From contig NZ_JAKKUV010000002.1 of assembly GCF_021864465.1 (NCBI RefSeq), positions 186,001 to 250,000 on the forward strand: a stretch of 64,000 nucleotides of DNA. The letters are read 5' to 3'. Below the pieces are notes generated by a model. It made no database searches, was not told the origin of the DNA, and worked only from the letters and a program-made list of their open reading frames with translations. Source of the stretch: Hyphobacterium sp. SN044 (GTDB lineage: Bacteria; Pseudomonadota; Alphaproteobacteria; Caulobacterales; Maricaulaceae). This document shows, one piece after another, positions 34,024 to 43,067 of the stretch. The position numbers and the translations under genes are program-made. Within the stretch, counting starts at the first letter, position 1; each line of letters starts with the position of its first letter.

Positions 34024-34036
34024 CGGGTGTCTAGTC

Positions 34037-35557
34037 TTACGGCGAAGGGTGGTTTCCATTCAGCGGAATCTCGATCGCGGCGCGGAATTCGCCGCTGGCG
34101 CTGGATTGTTCGAACCGGCCATCCCACTTGATCTCGACGAGATCGCGCATCAGCTGCGTTCCGAACCCGCTTCCCGAATGGCTGGCGTGTTCTCGCGTGA
34201 ACGGGTCTGTCCAGACGATACGCAGAGCGCGAACGCCATCGTTCGAGTTCACCGTCCAGGACAGATGGACCCGCGCCCCGGAGTTGCCGAGCGCGCCGTA
34301 TTTGGCCGAGTTCGTCGCGAGCTCGTGGAGAACCAGGCCGAGATCGAATGACAGTTCGGGGGGCAGGACCGTGTCCCGTCCCTCGGTCTCCAGCTGTCCG
34401 GCGAAGGGTTCCAGCACTTCACCGATCAGGTCACGCAGGCGGGTCACTGTCCAGCCATCGTTGACGATCACGCGGTTCGCGCGCGCAAGTGCCATCAGGC
34501 GGGCCTGAAAGGCGGACTGAAGATGGGGCGGGGCCTGATCCTGAAAGGTTTGCGAGGCGATCGACCCGACGATCTGGAGCATGTTTCCGGCACGGTGGCT
34601 GGCTTCGCGCAGGAGAAGCTGGCGGTATTGCAGAGCCCGTTCCTGCCGCGCCGCGCCCGCGACGATGTTGGCGAGTGACAGCAGCGTTTCGGCGTCCTGG
34701 GTGGTGAAGCCGCGGATGTCCGTCGTGTGGACGCCGAACACGCCGAAGGGCCGGTCGCTGCTTCCCGGAATGATCACGGACATGCCGCTGCGTACGCCAT
34801 GCTCGCGCAGGAGCGGGGGCCCGCTGAAACGGGTCTCGGTTTCGAGGTCGCGGACGATCACTGGCGTTTCGCTGTTCAGGGTAAAACCGGCCTGGCTTTC
34901 GGCATCGATGCCGACCCTGCCCCTCCCGACGAGACCGTCCTGCCAGCCGATACCGGAGAGCAGTTCGAGACGGTCGGCCAGATCGCCGAAGGCGAGGATT
35001 TTGGTGAGGGGGGCATTGAAAATCCTCGCGGCCACGCGGACCGCCTCGTCCAGCGTGTCCTGAAACCGCGCGCATGACAGGGCGAAGGACCCGAAGGACG
35101 CGACGGCTTCGGCCTGTTGCTGGCGCACGGCAAGGGCGCGCTCGAACCGGATCCGGTCGCTGACGTCGATGCAAACACCGGTGAGGTAGCGGCGGGCGCC
35201 GTCCTCGACGATACCGCCGCGCGCTTCGAGATAAACCGCTTTTCCGGCGGTCGATCGGGTCGAGCGGTAGACGGCGCGGTAGGGCTGGCCGGTCTTCAAC
35301 GTCTCCTGGATCGCATTCCAGACCGTTTGGGTATCGTCGGGGTGAACGTCCATCTGGAAGGCCGACAGCGACCCGTCGAACTCGGATCGCGGCATGCCGT
35401 GCAGTCCGCACAGATTTGGGCTCCAGAACAGCATGTCGGTGTCGATACGCCAGCGCCACGCACCGGCCTCACCGAATTCCAGCGCGCGCAGCAGAGGCTC
35501 GCTCTCAAGCAGCCAGCCCCCGGTCTCCGGCTCCATTTCGGAATTCCCCGCGTCCAT
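34037..35557 (-). CDS. PAS-GAF hybrid sensor histidine kinase, HWE/HisKA_2 family
   Basis: A 506-residue soluble sensor kinase. Residues ~20-140 form a PAS domain with its PAC tail (WRWRIDTDMLFWSPNLCGLHG, QMDVHPDDTQTVW, YLTGVCIDVSDR); ~160-315 a GAF domain (SAGIGW-like LLSGIGWQDGLVG, VIIPGSSDRPFGVFGVHT); then the dimerisation/phosphoacceptor helix with REASHRAGNMLQIVGSI and the ATPase domain with LGLVLHELATNSAKYGAL and GSGFGTQLM. HWE kinases often serve light, stress or general stress-response circuits. No response regulator is adjacent. The ATG at 35557 is chosen for GGGGAGG 6 bases upstream; that site sits at the base of a GC-rich hairpin (35561-35600). Confidence 0.87.
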   Translation of the reverse strand: MDAGNSEMEPETGGWLLESEPLLRALEFGEAGAWRWRIDTDMLFWSPNLCGLHGMPRSEFDGSLSAFQMDVHPDDTQTVWNAIQETLKTGQPYRAVYRSTRSTAGKAVYLEARGGIVEDGARRYLTGVCIDVSDRIRFERALAVRQQQAEAVASFGSFALSCARFQDTLDEAVRVAARIFNAPLTKILAFGDLADRLELLSGIGWQDGLVGRGRVGIDAESQAGFTLNSETPVIVRDLETETRFSGPPLLREHGVRSGMSVIIPGSSDRPFGVFGVHTTDIRGFTTQDAETLLSLANIVAGAARQERALQYRQLLLREASHRAGNMLQIVGSIASQTFQDQAPPHLQSAFQARLMALARANRVIVNDGWTVTRLRDLIGEVLEPFAGQLETEGRDTVLPPELSFDLGLVLHELATNSAKYGALGNSGARVHLSWTVNSNDGVRALRIVWTDPFTREHASHSGSGFGTQLMRDLVEIKWDGRFEQSSASGEFRAAIEIPLNGNHPSP

Positions 35558-35650
35558 TCCAGCCTCCCCGGGCCCGCGCAATGCCTTGCGGGCCGAGGCT
35601 TTAACTGCGGAAGGCGCAAAATGGTTTCACGGGTGCGGGAATATTTTGCG

Positions 35651-37612
35651 TCAGCTTCGCACCTTCACGTATTCGCCAGGCGCGTCGCAGATCGGTTTGT
35701 GCTTTTTGCTGCCGGGCTGGCGGGCGGGGACGTCCTTGCCCGAGCGGGTGTAGAGCCAGTCGCGCCAGTGCATCCACCACGAGCCGGGATGCTCCTCGGC
35801 GTCCTTGATCCAATCCTCGACCGTTTCGGGCAGGCCGGTGTTGATCCAGTGCTGGTATTTGTTCGCGCCGGGGTGGTTGATCACGCCGGCGATATGGCCG
35901 GAGCCGGCCATCATGAACTCGACCGGGCCGCCGAACAGCTTCGCGCCGCGATAGACGGACGGGAAGGGGGCAATGTGATCGTCCTTGCTGGCCTGCATGA
36001 AGATCGGCGTCTTCACCTTCGACAGGTCGAGTGTGTGGCCGTCGATCTCGACCTCGCCCTTCGACAGCATGTTCTTGCGGTACATCGTGTCGAGATACCA
36101 GAGGTGCAGCGTCTTCGGCATGCGGGTCTGGTCGGCGTTCCAGAACAGGAGGTCGAAGGCCTGCGGCTGCCGGCCGAGGAGGTAGTTCGACACCACGAAG
36201 GACCAGACGAGATCGTTCGACCGGAGGAGGTTGAAAGTGTCGGCCATGGTCCGGCCGTCGAGCACGCCGCCCTGGGCGTCCATCAACCGCTCGATCTCGG
36301 CGATCCAGGCCTCGTCGACGAAGAGGAGGAGATCGCCGGCCAGTTCGAAATCGGTCTGGGAGGCGAAGAAGGTGGCGGTCTCGATCCGGTCGGCCTCGCC
36401 GCGCGCTTCCAGAAGGGCGAGGGCGGAGGCGAGCATCGTCCCGCCGATGCAATAGCCCACCGTGTGGGCACTCTTCTCGCCGGTGATTTCCTCGACCACG
36501 TCGAGCGCGGTGAAGAGGCCCTCATGAATGTAGTCGGCGAACGTCTTGTCCTTGAGGCTGGCGTCGGGATTGACCCAGGAGATGAGGAAGACGGTGAAGC
36601 CCTGTTCGGTGAGCCATTTCACCATTGAACTCTTCTCGCGCATGTCGAGAATGTAGAATTTGTTGATCCAGGGCGGGGCGAACAGGATGGGGCGCTGCTT
36701 CACCGTTTCGGTGACCGGCACGTACTGGATCAGCTCCATCACCGCATTGCGGAAGACGACCTTGCCCGGGGTGGTGGCGAGATCCTCGCCGATGCGGAAG
36801 CCCTCCAGATCGGTCTGGCTCAAGGCGAGGCGGCCGCCCCCGCGTTCGAGGTCCGCCATCAGATTGGCGAGGCCCTTGGTCAGGTTCTCGCCTTTCGACT
36901 GCAGCGTTTCGCGCAGCACGTCCGGATTGGTCAGCGCGAAATTGGTCGGCGCCATCGCGTCCGTCATCTGCTTGGTCAGAAACTCGACCTTGCGCTTGGT
37001 CGCGTCGTCGACGCCGTCCACGCCGTGGACGAGGCCCATCATGAAATTCTGGTTCAGGAGATAGGACTGCTTGATGGCGTCGAAGACGGGATGCGAGGTC
37101 CAGTCGGCGCTGCGCCATCGCTTGTCGGACGGGTCGGGTTTGACGACGTCCTCGGCCTCGCCGGAGACCATCTTTTTCGTGGTCGAGGTCCAAAGGTCGA
37201 GATAGCCCTTGAGGAGGCCGGCCTGGGCCTGCATCAGCTTGTTCGGATCGGAGACGATCTGGCTCCACACCGTGCCGAATTCCGGGGCGTTGTTGAACGC
37301 GTCGGCGCGCGGCATCGAGACGTCGCCTGACAGCGCCTGGCGCATCACGTCGGCGACCAGTTTCTGGGACTTCAGCGAGGCCTGCATCAGATTGCGCGAC
37401 ATGTGGTCGAGCGCTTCGAGATCGGCTTCCGACAGCGATTCCCAATTGGGCAGGGGCGGCGGGGCGGCTTCAGCCTCGGGGGCTGGCTTCGCCCTGGCTT
37501 CGGCCTCCGGCTTCGGCGCAGTCCTGGACTTGGGCGCAGCCTTCGTAGCCTTCGCAGCCGGTTTGCGGGTCGGGTTGGCCTTTGCGGGCTTCTTGGCGGG
37601 CTTGCGGGCCAT
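35651..37612 (-). CDS. phaC: class I poly(3-hydroxyalkanoate) synthase with histone-H1-like N-terminal tail
   Basis: A ~653-residue PHA synthase that polymerises hydroxyacyl-CoA into storage granules. The lipase-like box GYCIGG carries the catalytic cysteine; the aspartate and histidine are in ASKDDHIAPFPSVY and GSGHIAGVINHPG; PPWINKFYILDMREKSSM and the tryptophan-rich C-terminus SWWMHWRDWL are family-typical. The first ~55 residues are Lys/Ala/Pro-rich (ARKPAKKPAKANPTRKPAAK), like histone H1 or the PhaF phasin tail, which is unusual on a synthase. ATG 37612 is used; ATG 37630 is an alternative. Confidence 0.93.
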   Translation of the reverse strand: MARKPAKKPAKANPTRKPAAKATKAAPKSRTAPKPEAEARAKPAPEAEAAPPPLPNWESLSEADLEALDHMSRNLMQASLKSQKLVADVMRQALSGDVSMPRADAFNNAPEFGTVWSQIVSDPNKLMQAQAGLLKGYLDLWTSTTKKMVSGEAEDVVKPDPSDKRWRSADWTSHPVFDAIKQSYLLNQNFMMGLVHGVDGVDDATKRKVEFLTKQMTDAMAPTNFALTNPDVLRETLQSKGENLTKGLANLMADLERGGGRLALSQTDLEGFRIGEDLATTPGKVVFRNAVMELIQYVPVTETVKQRPILFAPPWINKFYILDMREKSSMVKWLTEQGFTVFLISWVNPDASLKDKTFADYIHEGLFTALDVVEEITGEKSAHTVGYCIGGTMLASALALLEARGEADRIETATFFASQTDFELAGDLLLFVDEAWIAEIERLMDAQGGVLDGRTMADTFNLLRSNDLVWSFVVSNYLLGRQPQAFDLLFWNADQTRMPKTLHLWYLDTMYRKNMLSKGEVEIDGHTLDLSKVKTPIFMQASKDDHIAPFPSVYRGAKLFGGPVEFMMAGSGHIAGVINHPGANKYQHWINTGLPETVEDWIKDAEEHPGSWWMHWRDWLYTRSGKDVPARQPGSKKHKPICDAPGEYVKVRS

Positions 37613-37714
37613 GTCGGACTTGTCCCTCATGTCGGCCGGGCGCAGGCGGCGGGTGACAGCGCGGTTCCAGAGCGTATAGATAGCACCGCGCGCGTCCAGC
37701 GCCGGAGAGGCCGA

Positions 37715-38038
37715 ATGACCCGATTCTTCCTGCTTTCGTCAGCCCTGCTTGTGGCAGCGTGCGCGACGCCGGACCTGCCCGACGGGCCTGATGGCGCGCC
37801 GCAATGGTATGACGAACAGCTGGAAGCCGCCGACCGCACCGCGACTGCGCCGCAGATCATCCCTTCGCGCAGCCTTGATCCCGCGGAGGATTCCCGCCGC
37901 GCGGAGTCGATGGAAGACGTGCTTGAAGCGCGTGACGAACTGATTGCCGCCGACCGGGCCCAACCGGTCGAGCCGCAGACCGAAACCTATGCGAACGAGC
38001 AGCGTCCGCGTACGACGCCGCCGGAACGTGACGACTGA
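37715..38038 (+). CDS. small hypothetical lipoprotein
   Basis: A 107-residue lipoprotein: signal peptide TRFFLLSSALLVAACA with lipobox VAAC (Cys16), followed by a short acidic, Pro/Asp/Glu-rich, probably disordered chain ending in PPERDD. GGAG stands 7 bases before ATG 37715. I do not recognise it. It lies 29 bases ahead of glpX on the same strand, where many relatives have homoserine dehydrogenase. Confidence 0.65.
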   Translation: MTRFFLLSSALLVAACATPDLPDGPDGAPQWYDEQLEAADRTATAPQIIPSRSLDPAEDSRRAESMEDVLEARDELIAADRAQPVEPQTETYANEQRPRTTPPERDD

Positions 38039-38067
38039 TTCCCGCCCCTGACGGAGACGACCCGACG

Positions 38068-39024
38068 ATGAGCGACGCCTACGCCCTTCAATCCCTCGCT
38101 TTTGCCGCCGCACGCGCGGCCGAGTCCGCGGCGATCGCGGCGCATGCGCTTGTCGGCCGCGGCGACAAGGAAGCCGCCGACCAGGCGGCCGTCGATGCGC
38201 TGCGCACGGGGCTCAATGCCATGCCGATGCGCGGCCGGATCGTGATCGGCGAGGGCGAGCGCGACGAAGCGCCGATGCTCTATATCGGCGAGGAAGTCGG
38301 TACGGGCGAAGGTCCGGAGATCGACATTGCGCTCGATCCGCTGGAAGGCACGTCACTGACCGCGAAGGGTCAGCCGAATGCGCTCGCTGTTCTGTCGCTC
38401 AGCCCGCGCGGCGGCCTGCTGCATGCGCCGGACACCTATATGGACAAGATCGCGGTCGGCCCCGGCCTGCCGCGCGGCGTCGTCGATCTCGACAATACGG
38501 TCGAAGACAATATCCGTTCGCTCGCCAAGGCGAAGGATTGCGACGTGTCGGACATCACCGCCTGCGTTCTGGAACGCGAGCGGCACGCGAAAATCCTGTC
38601 GGAACTGAAGCGGCTCGGCTGCCGCGTCATCCTGATCCCGGACGGCGATGTCGCCGGCGTGATCGCGACGACCGATCCCGATACCGGGGTCGATATCTAT
38701 ATGGGGCAGGGCGGTGCGCCCGAGGGCGTGCTGGCGGCCTCTGCTCTGCGCTGCGTCGGCGGGCAGATGCAGACGCGTCTCTTCTTCCGCAATGACGACG
38801 AGCGTGCCCGCGCCGCCAAGCACGGCGTGTCGGATCTCAATCGCAAGTATTCGCTGAACGACCTGGCGTCGAAGGACTGCATGTTCATCGCGACCGGCGT
38901 GACCGACGGTTCGCTGCTGGACGGCGTGCATTTCACCGGCGAGTTCGTCGAGACCGAGACGCTGATCATGCAGAGCTCCGACAAGTCGGTGCGGCGCCTC
39001 TTCTCCCGCAAGCCGAAGGGCTGA
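38068..39024 (+). CDS. glpX: class II fructose-1,6-bisphosphatase
   Basis: A 318-residue GlpX-type phosphatase for gluconeogenesis. RIVIGEGERDEAPMLYIGEEVGTG and IDIALDPLEGTSLTAKGQPNALAV carry the metal ligands; MDKIAVGPGLP, PDGDVAGVIATT and GQGGAPEGVLAASALRC form the substrate site. The length is standard. Its stop shares one base with the recJ ATG; the glpX-recJ pair is conserved in alphaproteobacteria. Confidence 0.96.
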   Translation: MSDAYALQSLAFAAARAAESAAIAAHALVGRGDKEAADQAAVDALRTGLNAMPMRGRIVIGEGERDEAPMLYIGEEVGTGEGPEIDIALDPLEGTSLTAKGQPNALAVLSLSPRGGLLHAPDTYMDKIAVGPGLPRGVVDLDNTVEDNIRSLAKAKDCDVSDITACVLERERHAKILSELKRLGCRVILIPDGDVAGVIATTDPDTGVDIYMGQGGAPEGVLAASALRCVGGQMQTRLFFRNDDERARAAKHGVSDLNRKYSLNDLASKDCMFIATGVTDGSLLDGVHFTGEFVETETLIMQSSDKSVRRLFSRKPKG

Positions 39025-40817
39025 TGGCGGCGGAGACGATATCCGACAATCCGGGCGCCTTTCTCGGCGTCGAAACCTCGCTCGCCGGTCAGGCCTGGCG
39101 TCTGCGCGTCGCGGACGAGGCGCAGGTGCGCGATATTGCCCGCATGGCCGGCGTCAGCGATCTCGTGGCCCGGGTGCTGGCGGCGCGCGGCGTCGCGCCG
39201 GATGCCGCGGCACGCCATCTCGATCCGCGGCTGCGTGACTTCTTCCCTGACCCGTCGAGCTTTCAGGACATGGATCTCGCCGCGGCGAAGATCTGGGACG
39301 CGGTCGAATCGGGCCGGTCGATCAGCGTCTTTGCCGACTATGATGTCGATGGCGGCACCTCGGCGGCACAGCTGATCCGCTGGTTCCGGCAGATCGGCGT
39401 TGATGCCGGCATCTATGTCCCTGACCGGATCAACGAGGGCTACGGCCCGTCTGCCGAAGCCTTCGAGACGCTGAAGGCGCGCGGAACCGACTTCGTCATC
39501 ACCGTGGATTGCGGGGCGACGGCCGGTGCGGCGCTCGATGCGGCGCGCAATCTGGGGCTCGGCGTCGTCGTGGTGGACCATCACCTGATGGGGGCGGACC
39601 TTCCGGTCGCCGACGCCGTGGTCAATCCGAACCGGCTCGACTGCCAGTCCGGGCAGGGCCATCTGGCCGCCGCCGGCGTCGTTTTCGTTCTTCTCGCGGC
39701 GCTGAACCGTGAAGGGCGTAAGCGCGGCGGTTTCGAAGGGCGCAGCGAGCCGGACATCCTGGCGCTGGCCGATCTGGCGGCGCTCGGCACGGTCTGTGAC
39801 GTTGTGGCGCTCAGCGGGTTCAACCGGTCTGTCGTGACGCAGGGCCTGAAAATCATGGGCGGCTGGGCCAATCCGGGACTGCGTGCGCTCGCCGAGGTAT
39901 CGGGGGTGAAGACCGCACCCGGCGTCTATCATGCCGGTTTTCTCCTGGGGCCGCGGATCAATGCGGGCGGACGGGTCGGGCGGTCCGATCTCGGCGCGCG
40001 CCTGCTTTCCACCGACGATTTCGACGAGGCAATGGAAATCGCCGTCGAACTCGACCGGCTCAATGCCGAGCGCAAGGCGATCGAGGCCGATGTGATCGAA
40101 CAGGCCACGGCGCAGATCGAGCGCAGCGGGCATAATGCCGGACCCGTGCTGGTCGCCGACGGCGCCGGCTGGCATCCCGGCGTGATCGGTATTGCGGCCG
40201 GGCGCCTCAAGGACCGCTATGGCCGCCCGACGGTCGTGATCGGCGTCGAGAAGGGTGTCGGGAAGGGTTCCGGCCGTTCCGTGCCCGGGGTGGATCTGGG
40301 CCGGGCCGTGTCCGATGCGAAGGCCGAAGGCCTGCTGGTCGCGGGGGGCGGTCACCCGATGGCCGCCGGACTGACGATCGAGGAGGGCCGGATCTCGGAT
40401 TTCACCGAATTCCTGAACGCCCGCCTCGCGGCCGATTTCGACAAGGCCGCCGATGCGCGTGCGCTGAAGCTTGACGGGCTGATGTCACCGGCCGGCGCGA
40501 CACAGGCCTTTGTCGAGGAACTGCAGCGCGCGGGTCCCTTCGGACAGGGCTATTCCGAACCGCGATTCGCGATCGGACCGGTGCGCGTGGCCTATGCCGA
40601 ACGCGTGGGCGGGGCGCATGTGCGATTCTCGCTGGCGGGGGAAAGCGGTGACCGGGTTTCCGGCGTCGCCTTCCGCTCGGCCGACACGCCGATCGGCGAG
40701 GCTTTGCTGGGCGGAGACCGTCAGCGCTGGTATGCGGCGGGCCGCATCAAGCTCGATGAATGGCGCGGCCGAAAGCGGGTGGAATTCCATCTGGAAGACC
40801 TCGCTGCAACGGAGTGA
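39024..40817 (+). CDS. recJ: single-stranded-DNA-specific exonuclease RecJ
   Basis: A 597-residue 5'-3' exonuclease used in recombination and mismatch repair. The DHH domain motifs are visible: FADYDVDGGTSAAQL (in place of DYDADG), VITVDCGAT, VVDHHLMG, and ALGTVCDVVAL; the DHHA1 part has HPGVIGIAAGRLKDRYGRPTVVIG, GSGRSVPGVDL and AGGGHPMAAGLTI. A C-terminal OB domain follows. It overlaps glpX by one base. Confidence 0.96.
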   Translation: MAAETISDNPGAFLGVETSLAGQAWRLRVADEAQVRDIARMAGVSDLVARVLAARGVAPDAAARHLDPRLRDFFPDPSSFQDMDLAAAKIWDAVESGRSISVFADYDVDGGTSAAQLIRWFRQIGVDAGIYVPDRINEGYGPSAEAFETLKARGTDFVITVDCGATAGAALDAARNLGLGVVVVDHHLMGADLPVADAVVNPNRLDCQSGQGHLAAAGVVFVLLAALNREGRKRGGFEGRSEPDILALADLAALGTVCDVVALSGFNRSVVTQGLKIMGGWANPGLRALAEVSGVKTAPGVYHAGFLLGPRINAGGRVGRSDLGARLLSTDDFDEAMEIAVELDRLNAERKAIEADVIEQATAQIERSGHNAGPVLVADGAGWHPGVIGIAAGRLKDRYGRPTVVIGVEKGVGKGSGRSVPGVDLGRAVSDAKAEGLLVAGGGHPMAAGLTIEEGRISDFTEFLNARLAADFDKAADARALKLDGLMSPAGATQAFVEELQRAGPFGQGYSEPRFAIGPVRVAYAERVGGAHVRFSLAGESGDRVSGVAFRSADTPIGEALLGGDRQRWYAAGRIKLDEWRGRKRVEFHLEDLAATE

Positions 40818-40820
40818 AAA

Positions 40821-40859
40821 AGCGCCGGAATGGGTGCTTGCATCCGAAAAACCGGCGCT
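40821..40859. promoter_or_regulatory. inverted repeat around the tRNA-Glu promoter
   Basis: AGCGCCGG (40821-40828) and CCGGCGCT (40852-40859) are exact 8-bp reverse complements with a 23-base loop that contains the -35 of the tRNA-Glu promoter. It starts 3 bases after the recJ stop, so it could end recJ transcription or fold only as RNA; there is no T-run. Confidence 0.35.
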
Positions 40860-40864
40860 ATATA
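40838..40864 (+). promoter_or_regulatory. candidate tRNA-Glu promoter
   Basis: TTGCAT (40838-40843), 13-base spacer, then GCTATATA (40857-40864), matching the Caulobacter-type -10 GCTANAWC. It lies 20 bases upstream of the tRNA. Confidence 0.55.
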
Positions 40865-40884
40865 GAAGCGCCTCTCGTGACCGC

Positions 40885-40959
40885 GGGCCCTTCGTCTATC
40901 GGTTAGGACGCCAGGTTTTCAACCTGGAAAGAGGGGTTCGATTCCCCTAGGGCCTGCCA
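40885..40959 (+). tRNA. tRNA-Glu (anticodon TTC)
   Basis: 75 bases including encoded CCA. Acceptor stem GGGCCCT/AGGGCCT (first pair G:U), anticodon stem CCAGG/CCTGG around loop TTTTCAA (anticodon TTC), T-loop GTTCGATTC, discriminator G. D-loop and variable loop are normal for tRNA-Glu. Confidence 0.97.
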
Positions 40960-41151
40960 CGCGATCTTCCAGTTATCGACAGGATATTCTCCCCGCGCCG
41001 GGGTAGGCATCGGGCTGATTGTGTTCGGCTTTTCCCGGGCGGGCGACTCGCTGCGTTCATGTCGATGAACCCTCCGTTCCCGGAAAGTCTTCCCGTATTT
41101 GGTTAATGCGTGTTAAGGTTTCCCCTGTGAGTTGTGCGGGGGAGTACAGGC
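40960..41151. other. 192-base region upstream of the cold-shock gene
   Basis: I find no reading frame. The stretch holds a compact hairpin CCCCG-CGC-CGGGG (40991-41003) and, near its end, TTAA-N6-TTAA (41103-41116), one base shorter than a CtrA site. A long untranslated leader is common for cold-shock genes, so a structured, temperature-responsive leader is possible but not shown. Confidence 0.35.
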
Positions 41152-41676
41152 ATGGCGCTTGAAACACTGGTTTGCGGTGAAAACGCAGGCCCGCAGCGCG
41201 TAGCCGGCACGGTCAAATGGTTCGACCCGGCCCGGGGCTACGGTTTTCTCGAAACGGATGACGGCGAAGGAGATGTGCTGCTGCACGCCACAAGGCTTCG
41301 TGCCGCCGGTCACGCCTATGCGCCGGAAGGCGCGCGAGTGGACTGTCTCGCGGTGAAGGGCCCGAAAGGGCGCCAGGCGCTACAGATCCTGCACATGACG
41401 GGCGGGACGGCGGAAGCGCCGCGGCCGCGCCGTTTCCATCCGGACGGCGATGGTCATGATCCTTTGGTCGCGGCCACCGTGAAGTGGTTCGACAACGGCA
41501 AGGGCTATGGCTTCCTGACATGCGACGGGGTCGAGGGCGATGTCTTCGTCCACGCCGTGACGCTGCACCGGGCCGGTTTCGACGATGTCCGCGCCGGCGA
41601 CAATCTGCAGGCGCGCTGCACGAACGGTCCGAAGGGGCTGCTCGCCTCCGAGATCCGGCCGGCTGCCAGCGCCTGA
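41152..41676 (+). CDS. tandem cold-shock-domain protein
   Basis: A 174-residue protein with two cold-shock domains. Domain 1 (~20-85): [29 protein letters not shown]; domain 2 (~105-170): [29 protein letters not shown]. The RNP1 (GYGFL) and RNP2 (VLLHA, VFVHA) motifs are intact in both, so each should bind single-stranded RNA or DNA; a variable linker rich in Pro/Arg joins them. Double-domain Csps of this kind are known in Caulobacter. ATG 41152 has GGGGGAG upstream. Regulation may involve the long leader. Confidence 0.92.
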   Translation: MALETLVCGENAGPQRVAGTVKWFDPARGYGFLETDDGEGDVLLHATRLRAAGHAYAPEGARVDCLAVKGPKGRQALQILHMTGGTAEAPRPRRFHPDGDGHDPLVAATVKWFDNGKGYGFLTCDGVEGDVFVHAVTLHRAGFDDVRAGDNLQARCTNGPKGLLASEIRPAASA

Positions 41677-41739
41677 AAGCCACGAATTCACGGTCATCGC
41701 CGATTGCGCGGCAGGCCTGTCAGGGCTAGCGTGCGCGCC

Positions 41740-42378
41740 ATGTTGAAGCACGCCCTTACCGCCTTCCTTCTGCTGACCAGCGCGCCCGCGCTGGCGCAGC
41801 AGCCTGACGCCCTTCCTGATGCCCAGCTCGAGGCCCAGCCGGGCGATCCCGCGCATCCCGATACGGTGATCGATTTCGGCGACCCGCAACCGCTGACCAT
41901 CGTCACGGATGAAGGCGATATCGAGATGTCGGTGCTGTTCGCCGATACCGATCCGGAGCGCGCGCGCGGCCTGATGTTCCGCGAGGAACTGGCCGACGAT
42001 GCCGGCATGCTGTTCGACTTCGAAACCGTGCGTCCGGTCTCGATGTGGATGCGCAACACGCTGATCCCGCTCGATATCATCTTCCTCTCGGAGGAGGGCG
42101 TGATCGTGAAGATCATCGGCAATGCGCGGCCGCACTCGCTGCGCCAGCTGCTGTCCGATTTCCCGGTGCGCGCGGTGCTGGAAGTCCGGGGCGGGCTGAC
42201 GGCGGAGCGCGAGATCATGCCCGGCGACCGGGTGGAGCATGCCATGTTCCCGATGCCGGAGGCGGAAGAAGTCCCGGCCGAGGACGACGGTGACGACATG
42301 GTGGGAGACGAGGCGGGCGACGAAGCGGCGGCTGAGGAGGCCCCTGCGGATGACGCTGCGGCTGACACAGAGGAATGA
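41740..42378 (+). CDS. secreted DUF192 protein with acidic C-terminal tail
   Basis: A 212-residue exported protein. Signal peptide LKHALTAFLLLTSAPALAQ, a ~30-residue Pro/Ala-rich linker, then a DUF192 domain: SVLFADTDPERARGLMFREELADDAGMLFDFE, MWMRNTLIPLDIIFLSEEGVIVKI and GDRVEHAMFP. The last ~40 residues are strongly acidic and Ala-rich (EAGDEAAAEEAPADD) and probably disordered. DUF192 proteins are small periplasmic beta-barrels of unknown function. Confidence 0.88.
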   Translation: MLKHALTAFLLLTSAPALAQQPDALPDAQLEAQPGDPAHPDTVIDFGDPQPLTIVTDEGDIEMSVLFADTDPERARGLMFREELADDAGMLFDFETVRPVSMWMRNTLIPLDIIFLSEEGVIVKIIGNARPHSLRQLLSDFPVRAVLEVRGGLTAEREIMPGDRVEHAMFPMPEAEEVPAEDDGDDMVGDEAGDEAAAEEAPADDAAADTEE

Positions 42379-42422
42379 CCGGCTTGCGCCCCGGCGCGGC
42401 GCTTTCTAAGAAGCGGACAGTT

Positions 42423-42499
42423 CGGGGCGTGGCGCAGTCTGGTAGCGCATCTGCTTTGGGAGCAGAGGGTCGTTGGTTCGAATCCAGCCGCCCCGACCA
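42423..42499 (+). tRNA. tRNA-Pro (anticodon TGG)
   Basis: 77 bases with encoded CCA. Acceptor stem CGGGGCG/CGCCCCG, D-arm GGCGCAGTCTGGTAGCGC, anticodon stem TCTGC/GCAGA around TTTGGGA (anticodon TGG), T-loop GTTCGAATC. Together with the GGG-anticodon gene at 25438 it supplies two of the proline isoacceptors. Confidence 0.97.
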
Positions 42500-42520
42500 A
42501 TAACAGGCGAGGCAACGGGC

Positions 42521-42826
42521 ATGTTCGCGACCATCTACAGACCGTCCAGAAATGCGATGCAGTCGGGCCAGGCGAAGATGCGCCACTGGGTGCTCGATTT
42601 TCCGCAAGGCGCGGCGCGCCGGCCGGATCCTCTGATGGGCTGGACCAGTTCGACCGACACCAAGGCCCAGCTGAAGCTGAAATTCGATAGCAAGGAAGAG
42701 GCGGTCGCCTATGCCAAGAAGCATGGCATTCCCTTCCGCGTGACCGAGAAGCCGGAAACGCCGCGCAAGGTGAAGTCCTACGCTGCGAATTTCTCGTCCG
42801 ACCGCCGCGAGCCCTGGTCGCACTAG
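42521..42826 (+). CDS. NDUFS4-type accessory subunit of respiratory complex I
   Basis: A 101-residue protein of the ETC complex I/NDUFS4 family, found in alphaproteobacteria and mitochondria. Typical: ATIYRPSRNAMQSGQAKMRHWVLDF, LMGWTSSTDTKAQLKLKFDSKEEAVAYAKKHG and the end YAANFSSDRREPWSH. It supports the NADH-oxidising arm of complex I. It sits between two tRNA genes; the rest of complex I is elsewhere. The following hairpin (42852-42871) with a short T-run may serve as terminator but overlaps the tRNA-Arg promoter. Confidence 0.94.
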   Translation: MFATIYRPSRNAMQSGQAKMRHWVLDFPQGAARRPDPLMGWTSSTDTKAQLKLKFDSKEEAVAYAKKHGIPFRVTEKPETPRKVKSYAANFSSDRREPWSH

Positions 42827-42886
42827 ACCCTTTTGCGCGATTTCGCGTTGGCCCCGCCGGTGCGCGGGGCTAGACCTTTTCCCACG

Positions 42887-42963
42887 CCTCCGTAGCTCAA
42901 CCGGATAGAGCACCCGCCTTCTAAGCGGACGGTTGCAGGTTCGAGTCCTGCCGGGGGCGCCAT
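42887..42963 (+). tRNA. tRNA-Arg (anticodon TCT)
   Basis: 77 bases with encoded CCA. Acceptor GCCTCCG/CGGGGGC (one U:G pair), D-arm TAGCTCAACCGGATAGAGC, anticodon loop CTTCTAA (anticodon TCT), T-loop GTTCGAGTC. The outermost anticodon-stem pair is a C:A mismatch. A promoter-like GCTAGACC lies at 42870-42877. Confidence 0.96.
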
Positions 42964-43067
42964 CCATATCTTTACTCAGCCCCGTCCGGGCCTTCGCTCC
43001 TCGCGATCGGCCAGACAGGCTGACCTTCGCTGCGGACGCTCCGCGTCCGACTGCCAGACCGTCCCGT

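Noticed and set aside
38697-40355. A 552-codon open frame opposite recJ and the end of glpX
   Set aside because: Antisense shadow; low-complexity Arg/Asp/Gly content and full conflict with two well-conserved genes.
41103-41116. TTAA-N6-TTAA as a CtrA binding site upstream of the cold-shock gene
   Set aside because: CtrA sites need seven bases between the half sites; this has six and no second box.
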